Of a DNA stretch of 8,719 nt, positions 1 to 5,875 are shown piece after piece. Numbering within the stretch: the stretch's first letter is position 1; each line of letters starts with the position of its first letter. The DNA comes from Gammaproteobacteria bacterium (GTDB lineage Bacteria; Pseudomonadota; Gammaproteobacteria; Arenicellales; Arenicellaceae), in NCBI GenBank assembly GCA_030426005.1, contig JAUHZM010000116.1:1-8719 (forward strand), given 5' to 3'. The position numbers were made by a program, and so were the translations under genes. Below the pieces are notes generated by a model that was not told the DNA's origin, did no database searches, and worked only from the letters and a program-made list of their open reading frames with translations.

Positions 1-85
1 TATTTCCGTGGATTTTCTTTAATTAGTAGTTTTTGTTATTCAACGTGCCTCTCAATACTCGCATTTTACTCACGACCTCCTACGG

Positions 86-454
86 AGATTGCCACGCTAC
101 GCTCGCAATGACACTGCCTGAGCTGGGTGATAAAACCACCAACGTCATTCAGAGCGAAGCGAGGATTCCCACCCCTCAGATTGCCACGCTGCACTCGCAA
201 TGACGTTGCTTGAGTTGGGTAACAAAACCACCAATCTCAATCTGAGCGCAGCGAAGAACCTCCACTCCTCAGACTGGCACGCTGCACTCGCAATGACGTT
301 GCTTGAGTTGGGTAACAAAACCACCAATCTCAATCTGAGCGCAGCGAAGAATCTCCACTCCTAAGACTGGCACGCTGCACTTGCAATGACAGAGCTTGAG
401 TTGGGTTACAAAACCACCAACGTCATTCTGAGCGCAGCGAAGAATCCCCGCTCT
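86..454. repeat. Four tandem copies of a 92-93 bp palindrome-rich intergenic repeat
   Basis: Units start at 86, 178, 271 and 364. Each unit, read on the plus strand, has arm A (about 25 nt: 88-112, 180-204, 273-297, 366-390), a spacer containing a GTTGG...CCAAC type inverted repeat, and arm B (144-168, 236-260, 329-353, 422-446). The reverse complement of arm A aligns with arm B (GTCATT, then GAG-GCAGCG, then AATC), so each unit is an inverted pair of one element. Units 2 and 3 are identical over 74 nt (185-258 versus 278-351), which indicates recent tandem duplication. Units 1 and 4 are more diverged. The look is that of the short dispersed palindromic repeats common in bacterial intergenic DNA (REP- or MITE-like). 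No transposase or REP-associated tyrosine transposase is present here. The fourth copy runs into the 3' end of the upstream gene. No U-tract follows the hairpins, so I do not call a Rho-independent terminator, although a role in mRNA 3'-end protection is possible. Confidence 0.9.
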
Positions 455-3281
455 GTTCAACAACCAGCATTTCACTAGCGGCCAGCAAAAAGGCACCGAT
501 TCCATGCGCATCATCGCGCACGCGGTCGGTGGTCACATAATACTCGTAGCTGCCACTACGATAAGGTTCGCCACCCAAGCCGGCGGAACGACAAACGTTG
601 TTGAGATGCACAACGCCGTCTTCAACCGAAATCAACTCATTCAGCAAACCTTGATACCCGCGCTCGGCGATTGGCAAATAACCCGAGTCCAACATGGATA
701 GTCGAACCCCTTTGGCCATCGCATACACGAACATAGCCGAGCCAGATGCTTCGAGCCAGTTGTCAGCGCGGTGGCCTTGATCTGGCACTTGGTACCAAAG
801 ACCAGATTGGTGCTGATACGGTGCTAATGCCGTCACCAACCGCTCGAGAATGGCGGCCAACGACTCGCGACCTGGATGATCGGCGGGTAAATGTTCATAG
901 GTATCAACCAATGCCATGGCATACCAGCCCATGGCGCGCGACCAGAACCCAGGGGCTCGACCGGTTTTGGGGTCGGCCCAGGGCTGAAGTTTGCTCTCGT
1001 CCCAGGCGTGGTAAAGCAGGCCTGTCTCCGAGTCCCGGGTCTCTTTCTCAATGCGCACAAACTGCTGCACGCTGTCCTCATACACGGCGGGGGCAGACTC
1101 AAATTCCGAGGCGTAACGCACGTAGAACGGATGCGCCATATAAAGCCCATCAAGCCAGATCTGCCACGGATACTTGCGTTTGTGCCAAAAACCACCGCTG
1201 TTAGTACGAGGTTGCCAACGCAGTTGAGTACGCAGCTGCGCCATTGCCGATTTATAGCGCGCATCCCCGGTGTCGGCGTACAGCTCAAACAAGATGTTAC
1301 CGGCGTTAATTGAATCGATATTGAATTCGGTGAGATGCAAAGATTCGATGTTGCCTGACTCATCGATAAAGTGATCTGCGTACGCTTTGGCATAGTCACG
1401 AAGCTGTGCTGCTTCGGCTTCAGGCACCTGTGCTGCTAATCGCTGCATCCCCATCAACACGAGGCCATGGGTATAACTCCAAACGTAAGCCCCGTCGGAC
1501 TTGCGCATCAACCATGGTTTGGGGAAACGCTCGATATGCTGACTCGCCATACGCAGCGCGACCGGCGCATCCGTGTTTGGCACTTCGTGTTTTACGTTGC
1601 GCAATGGAGATTCGAACAAGGCCACTTGGGCTTTAATCTGCGCCAGTCTGGCTTCTGGGTCCCAACGTCCACCAAAGGTGTCGCTTGCGCTGATTTGAGC
1701 TTGGTCAGCGCTGATATTGTCGTCTAGCCAGGCATATGCTTGCCCGGCTTTCTGAGACCCGAAGTAATACGCCCGATCACCCCAGAGGTTGGCACGGTTC
1801 TTCTCTGGGTCGTCGTAGGTAACTCGAAAAATCGGCAAATCGGCAAGATTCTCCGAGTAGCGATTATTAATCAGATAGAACTGCGCGTCGTAGTGTCGAC
1901 GTCCAAGAATAAAGTTTTCAATACCGTCGAAGGATGAGTTTTTAATCACCAGTTTCTGGTCTTCGGCGCGTTCACCATCATGCCAAATAGCCGCGGCACC
2001 ACCACGGCTAAAAAACGTCGAATCGGTGATGTAACTCCAGCCACGCGGGCACACAAAGTCGGTATAGCCCTCGAAATACGCGCGGCGGTGATAATACATA
2101 CCCGCATCTTTGTTCCACAGACTTACGGTATCTGCACCGCCGGTGATGAAGGTACTGTCTTCACTTAAAATTCGAGTGCCGGATAACAAACGCAGAGCAA
2201 ACTGGTGCGAATGATCACCACGCACGATGCCGTAATCGTTCACCACGCGCAGCTGCAAGAAGCTGAGATCGCTGGCTTTAATATTGATGGTGGAAGCGCC
2301 CCAGTCGTCGGTGTGGTCCCGCCGCCAGTTGGCACGTAACAAACTGGTTTTAATCGTGGTTTTGTCTCGGCCTTTTCCAACAATCGCGACATTGTCACGC
2401 GTCATGAACAACTGCTCATCAAATACGCCTTCACCAACCAGAATTACCGCGGGATCGTCTGAACCAGCCAGCTTGTCGAGTGCGTCTTGAATACGTGTGG
2501 TGTCACCAGAACCATCTTGCTCGACACGCAAGAATCGCGGAGTTGGCAGGTCAAGTGGAAGTAAACCTTGCTGATCCAGTGACTGCGCCACCATAGCTGC
2601 GAGACGGTAAGCGCCATACTGCGAAAAATGTGAATTGTCCTCAATCGGGCCGTCTTCACTTGGCTGTTGCAAATAAACCAGCTTGCTGGCTTCTTCTCCC
2701 AAAGTGTTCACCCATTGACGACTCAGCTGATTCAGATCAATCAGTGCCACGTCTTCAGCGCTTGCTAAGGCCCTCATTGCCGCTGGGTAATCGCCATGCG
2801 TTGGCACCAATTTGCCCGCTTCGAACTTGCGACGAACAATTGACGTTAACAACACAGGTGTGGCTTTCTTGGCCCTGGCCATCGCCACATAACGCATCAA
2901 GAACGCCTGATATTCACCATCGGGTGACGTATAGCGCTCTGGACTGTGATCTTTGGCATCATTGTGCCCAAATTGAATTAATACCAGATCGCCTTCGGCA
3001 ACCGCGGACTCCAATTCAGCGAAGAAACCCTCGTCGATAAAACTTCGAGAACTACGCCCACCCTGAGCCAGGTTGTTCACTCGGTGTTCGCCGCTGTAGA
3101 AATCGGCCAGTGCTTGCCCCCAACCCATGCGAGGAAACACGTCGGCGCCATAGTTACTGGCCGTACTATCACCGGCAATATGCACTGTCTTGGCATGCAC
3201 CGTACCCGCCACGAAGATCATGGGCACCAGCAGCAACAGTTTTGCCGAACGAAAGAGTTTACAACAGGCAGTAACAGGCAT
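423..3281 (-). CDS. Secreted three-domain pectinolytic enzyme: CE12 acetylesterase - CE8 pectinesterase - GH105 hydrolase
   Basis: This 952-residue protein begins with a Sec signal peptide (basic residues 8-14, hydrophobic core, predicted cut after VHA at 30). Residues 31-245 form an SGNH domain of the rhamnogalacturonan acetylesterase type: GDSTAS with Ser39, GGRSS at 74-78, GHND at 105-108, and Asp215/His218 in DNSH. Residues 250-570 form a right-handed beta-helix pectinesterase domain, starting at the typical DGSGD (256-260) and keeping Gln360, Asp384, Asp408 and Arg461. The usual Gln before the first Asp is Ala383 and LGRPW reads LGRRH. Residues 580-943 form a GH105 (YteR-like) domain with NIDSINAG (Asp656) and WLDGLYM (Asp711), equivalent to the catalytic Asp pair. 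The ATG at 3281 is preferred because a GGAG lies 8 nt upstream; the in-frame GTG at 3290 overlaps that GGAG. The last nine residues and the TGA stop come from the tandem repeat. Function in de-esterifying pectin and removing unsaturated uronic acid is inferred from the families. Confidence 0.93.
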   Translation of the reverse strand: MPVTACCKLFRSAKLLLLVPMIFVAGTVHAKTVHIAGDSTASNYGADVFPRMGWGQALADFYSGEHRVNNLAQGGRSSRSFIDEGFFAELESAVAEGDLVLIQFGHNDAKDHSPERYTSPDGEYQAFLMRYVAMARAKKATPVLLTSIVRRKFEAGKLVPTHGDYPAAMRALASAEDVALIDLNQLSRQWVNTLGEEASKLVYLQQPSEDGPIEDNSHFSQYGAYRLAAMVAQSLDQQGLLPLDLPTPRFLRVEQDGSGDTTRIQDALDKLAGSDDPAVILVGEGVFDEQLFMTRDNVAIVGKGRDKTTIKTSLLRANWRRDHTDDWGASTINIKASDLSFLQLRVVNDYGIVRGDHSHQFALRLLSGTRILSEDSTFITGGADTVSLWNKDAGMYYHRRAYFEGYTDFVCPRGWSYITDSTFFSRGGAAAIWHDGERAEDQKLVIKNSSFDGIENFILGRRHYDAQFYLINNRYSENLADLPIFRVTYDDPEKNRANLWGDRAYYFGSQKAGQAYAWLDDNISADQAQISASDTFGGRWDPEARLAQIKAQVALFESPLRNVKHEVPNTDAPVALRMASQHIERFPKPWLMRKSDGAYVWSYTHGLVLMGMQRLAAQVPEAEAAQLRDYAKAYADHFIDESGNIESLHLTEFNIDSINAGNILFELYADTGDARYKSAMAQLRTQLRWQPRTNSGGFWHKRKYPWQIWLDGLYMAHPFYVRYASEFESAPAVYEDSVQQFVRIEKETRDSETGLLYHAWDESKLQPWADPKTGRAPGFWSRAMGWYAMALVDTYEHLPADHPGRESLAAILERLVTALAPYQHQSGLWYQVPDQGHRADNWLEASGSAMFVYAMAKGVRLSMLDSGYLPIAERGYQGLLNELISVEDGVVHLNNVCRSAGLGGEPYRSGSYEYYVTTDRVRDDAHGIGAFLLAASEMLVVEQSGDSSLRSE

Positions 3282-3289
3282 TAGAAACA

Positions 3290-3293
3290 CTCC
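3290..3293 (-). promoter_or_regulatory. Ribosome binding site of the CE12-CE8-GH105 gene
   Basis: On the minus strand GGAG stands 8 nt before the ATG at 3281-3279. The alternative GTG start at 3290-3288 shares its first base with this motif and has no comparable motif at a proper distance, so the site decides for the ATG. Confidence 0.75.
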
Positions 3294-3323
3294 GAGAAGA
3301 AAAACAAGAGCGCGCCGAGATGG

Positions 3324-4241
3324 CTACGCTGGAATAATGGCACCACGGTGCTGAATTACGCGCGAGGCAAGTTCGTGACCGCGCTGACAAGCCGCAATGA
3401 TATCGGCACCACGCAACCTTGCCGCCAGATAACCGGCATTAAACGAGTCGCCCGCCGCGGTAGTATCAACTGCCTCGGTCTTGATCGACGGCACGAATTC
3501 AGTACCCGAGTCAGAACGAGCGATACACCCTTCTGCGCCCATCTTGAGGATAATTTCACGCGCACCAAATTCCGCAATGGCATCTACCGCATGTTCAGGG
3601 GACGCATAGCCAAATAGGCTGCTTTCATCTTCATAGGTTGGCAGCGCAATGTGACTCATACCATACAAACGCCGATACACCGACTGTGCCTCATCCGGGC
3701 TCTGCCACAACGCGGGTCGGTAGTTGCCATCAAACAAGACAGCACCAACGTTGCGACTATAGTCGACTAGGAACTCAATCAGTCGAGCCCGCGATGCGGC
3801 CGGCAAAATCGCTAAACTAATACCAGACAGGTAAATCGTTGGGTAGGTGCGCAAGACTGAAAAAACATCCTCAGCGCGCTCAGGGTCATCAAATAAACGA
3901 CTGGCTGGAGACTGCTTACGCCAATACAAAAATGAACGCTCACCCTGCGCATCGACATTGATCATGTACATGCCCGGCACCGAGTTTGGCATTCGTACCA
4001 CGTGATTACATGCCACGCCCTCGTGTTCCCAACTCTCGATCAACCAAGTGCTCAATGCGTCATCACCTAGGGCGGTGATATACGACGGCGCCATACCGGC
4101 ACGCGCCATATAAATCGACGTATTCAGCGTATCGCCACCGAAACCCATGTCCAGAGGCTTCGTCGCAGCACTGTCATCGATGCGGTCAGCGGTGCGCAGC
4201 TCCAGCATACATTCGCCGATAACGGCAATTCGGTCACTCAT
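3324..4241 (-). CDS. kdgK: 2-keto-3-deoxygluconate kinase (PfkB family)
   Basis: KdgK phosphorylates 2-keto-3-deoxy-D-gluconate with ATP in the cytoplasm, giving KDPG for the Entner-Doudoroff aldolase. The 305-residue protein has the normal length of the family. It shows the N-terminal PfkB substrate region (GFGGDTLN, 33-40), the DGNYRP segment (171-176) typical of KDG kinases, and the C-terminal signature DTTAAGDSFNAG (259-270). That signature holds the catalytic base Asp265, with AAGD in place of the common GAGD anion hole. The ATG at 4241 lies 9 nt after the kduD stop and has no strong Shine-Dalgarno, which suggests dependence on translation arriving from kduD. The stop is TAG, 42 nt before the ATG of the next gene. 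Other sugar kinases of the PfkB family are possible in principle, but the kduI-kduD neighbourhood and the DGNYRP segment favour KdgK. Confidence 0.92.
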   Translation of the reverse strand: MSDRIAVIGECMLELRTADRIDDSAATKPLDMGFGGDTLNTSIYMARAGMAPSYITALGDDALSTWLIESWEHEGVACNHVVRMPNSVPGMYMINVDAQGERSFLYWRKQSPASRLFDDPERAEDVFSVLRTYPTIYLSGISLAILPAASRARLIEFLVDYSRNVGAVLFDGNYRPALWQSPDEAQSVYRRLYGMSHIALPTYEDESSLFGYASPEHAVDAIAEFGAREIILKMGAEGCIARSDSGTEFVPSIKTEAVDTTAAGDSFNAGYLAARLRGADIIAACQRGHELASRVIQHRGAIIPA

Positions 4242-4250
4242 GCGGCTGAC

Positions 4251-5019
4251 TTACTCGTTTGCGGGTTTACCGATGGTGGCCAGAATGCCACCGTCCACAT
4301 ACAGCACTTGCCCAGTAACGAAATCGCTGGCGGCTGAGCTTAAAAAGACGGCGGCGCCTTTGAGGTCATCCGGATCGCCCCATTTACCCGCTGGCGTCCG
4401 CTGCACAATAAAATCGTTAAACGGGTGCCCGTCGACGCGAATCGGTGCGGTCTGGCTGGTGGCAAAATACCCGGGGCCAATACCATTCACCTGCACATTA
4501 CTGGCGGCCCATTCGGTTGCCATATTACGTGTCAGCATTTTCAAGCCACCTTTAGCTGCGGCATAATTCCGACATCATTGAGCAAATATTAATCACCTTA
4601 CCGCCGCCACGCTTGATCATGGATGCCACTACAGGCTTGGTCATGATAAAAACACCGGTTAGGTCCGTTCGAATCACGTCTTCGAATTCATCGACGGCCA
4701 TCTCAAGCAAGGGCACACGCTTGATGATGCCCGCGTTATTCACCAGAATATCGATCGGCCCGACCTCGGCTTCGATGCGTTTCAAGGCATCAGCGACTTC
4801 TTGCTCGTCCGTGACGTTAAAGCGATAACCGTGCGCCTTGATACCCGCTTTTTCGTACTCTGCAACGGCCGCCTTGATTTTCTCATCACTCGAATGGCCA
4901 TTGATAACCAGCGTGGCACCAGCTTCACCCAGCCCCATCGCCATGGCCATACCGAGACCGTGCGTCGCACCGGTTACCAATGCGACCTTACCGTGTAGAT
5001 CAAATAAGTTTTGCGACAC
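4251..5019 (-). pseudogene. kduD: 2-dehydro-3-deoxy-D-gluconate 5-dehydrogenase, frameshifted by an apparent 23-bp deletion
   Basis: KduD is an SDR enzyme that reduces 2,5-diketo-3-deoxygluconate to 2-keto-3-deoxygluconate with NAD(P)H. The first frame (5019-4552) gives 155 residues with TGATHGLG (16-23), NNAG (94-97) and the catalytic Ser147 in NICSMMSE. It then runs into CRS and TAA. The rest continues in another frame from the Tyr codon at 4565-4563, reading YAAAKGG and on through NGIGPGYFAT and YVDGG to the TAA at 4251. In SDRs the Tyr follows the Ser by 13 residues. Here eight codons between Glu151 and the Tyr are represented by one base (4566), so 23 nt appear to be missing. Repaired, the protein would be about 263 residues, the normal size. 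Neither half can be active: the first lacks the Tyr-Lys pair and the second lacks the cofactor fold. The start is GTG with a good Shine-Dalgarno. A sequencing or assembly error cannot be excluded. Confidence 0.88.
4546..4551 (-). promoter_or_regulatory. Possible translation reinitiation site directly after the premature kduD stop
   Basis: AGGTGG follows the premature TAA (4554-4552) without a gap. Seven bases later comes an in-frame ATG (4538-4536) in the second half of kduD. In the intact gene these bases encode Lys-Gly-Gly of the conserved SDR segment, so the motif may be coincidental. Reinitiation here could keep ribosomes moving to kdgK but would give an inactive fragment of about 95 residues. 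Confidence 0.35.
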
Positions 5020-5021
5020 GA

Positions 5022-5873
5022 TTATTCCCCTGAAGCAAAGTCGGATGGAGTCAATTTATCCATATCGTCGTAGTCTAGGTTCTCGCCTGCCATACCCCAA
5101 ATAAAGGTGTAATTACAGGTTCCCGCGCCTGAATGGATCGACCAGGTTGGTGAAATAACGGCCTCTTCATTCGCAACCCAGATGTGCCGAGTTTCGTGCT
5201 TAGGCCCCATAAAATGGCACACGGCCTGATCTTCCGGCAGCTCAAAGTAAAAGTACGTTTCCATACGACGCCCATGCGTGTGCGCCGGCATGGTGTTCCA
5301 AACGCTACCCGGCTTGAGCTCCGTCATGCCCATTTGCAGCTGGCAGGTCTCAACCACACCGCTTACCAATAACTTATTAATCACGCGATGATTGGATGTT
5401 TCCAACGCACCAAGTTCTAGCTTCTCAGCATCGTCCAAACCCACCTTCTTAGTTGGATAGGCATGATGCGCTGTCGCCGAATTGAGGTAAAACTTGGCAG
5501 GATAAGCGCTGTCGACGCTCTCGAATGTCACCTCTTTGGTCTCTGCGCCGATGTACAAAGCCTCTTTATAGGCCAGATCGTACACAGTGCCGTCAACCGT
5601 AATACGCCCCGCGCCGCCAACATTGATGGCACCCAGTTCACGACGGTCAAGAAAATGCTCAGCTTTGAGTGGATTAACCGTATCCAAATCCAATGTTTTG
5701 GAAACCGGGCAAGCGCCACCAACAATAAACCGGTCAATCTGGGTGTATACCAGATTAATTTCATCGGCAATAAACAGGCCACCCACGTGGAAGTTCTCCC
5801 GCAATCGGGCCATGGTGTAATTTGGGTAATCGTCCGGATGGACCGCATACCGCTCCTGATAGTTTGTACTCAT
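5022..5873 (-). CDS. kduI: 5-dehydro-4-deoxy-D-glucuronate isomerase (5-keto 4-deoxyuronate isomerase)
   Basis: KduI is a cytoplasmic, metal-dependent cupin that converts 4-deoxy-L-threo-5-hexosulose uronate, the monomer from lyase-cut pectin, to 2,5-diketo-3-deoxygluconate. The 283-residue protein is close to the 278 of E. coli KduI and aligns along its length. The metal ligands are visible: His198 and His200 in MPAHTHGRR, Glu205 in METYFYFE, and His247 in WSIHSGAG. Starting with MSTNYQERYAVHPDD, it keeps the N-terminal segment expected of the family. The ATG at 5873 is 2 nt after the stop of the upstream lipoprotein gene, and GAGAG in the end of that gene serves as its Shine-Dalgarno. Its own last codons in turn carry the Shine-Dalgarno of kduD. 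It appears intact, so the pathway break seen here affects the next step only. Confidence 0.96.
   Translation of the reverse strand: MSTNYQERYAVHPDDYPNYTMARLRENFHVGGLFIADEINLVYTQIDRFIVGGACPVSKTLDLDTVNPLKAEHFLDRRELGAINVGGAGRITVDGTVYDLAYKEALYIGAETKEVTFESVDSAYPAKFYLNSATAHHAYPTKKVGLDDAEKLELGALETSNHRVINKLLVSGVVETCQLQMGMTELKPGSVWNTMPAHTHGRRMETYFYFELPEDQAVCHFMGPKHETRHIWVANEEAVISPTWSIHSGAGTCNYTFIWGMAGENLDYDDMDKLTPSDFASGE
5026..5031 (-). promoter_or_regulatory. Ribosome binding site of kduD, inside the end of kduI
   Basis: AGGGGA on the minus strand overlaps the last sense codons of kduI and stands 6 nt before the GTG at 5019-5017. It supports the GTG as the kduD start, which the homologous N-terminus (MSQNLFDLHGKVALVTG) also requires, and it suggests translational coupling to kduI. 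Confidence 0.8.
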
Positions 5874-5875
5874 AA

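Noticed and set aside
86..454. CRISPR array
   Set aside because: The 92-93 bp units are contiguous and similar over their whole length, with no unique spacers of constant size, and there are no cas genes.
86..454. Rho-independent terminator of the operon
   Set aside because: Hairpins exist but none is followed by a run of T on the minus strand; the stems are short and mostly imperfect.
145..514. Two short minus-strand open frames (145-333 and 269-514) over the repeat region
   Set aside because: They are built almost wholly from the repeat units: the peptide of the first repeats itself with the unit period, and the second overlaps the end of the fusion gene. No family is recognisable.
833..1399. 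188-codon minus-strand and 140-codon plus-strand open frames inside the GH105 domain region
   Set aside because: They overlap a well-supported enzyme in other frames, and their translations show no domain and biased composition typical of shadow frames.
3282..3290. GTG at 3290 as the start of the fusion gene
   Set aside because: It overlaps the GGAG motif that serves the ATG at 3281, adds only three residues before the signal peptide, and lacks its own ribosome binding site.
4552..5019. A genuine short SDR protein of 155 residues or programmed frameshifting in kduD
   Set aside because: The conserved SDR sequence resumes in another frame with codons missing, which a ribosomal slip would not restore, and there is no slippery heptamer at the junction.
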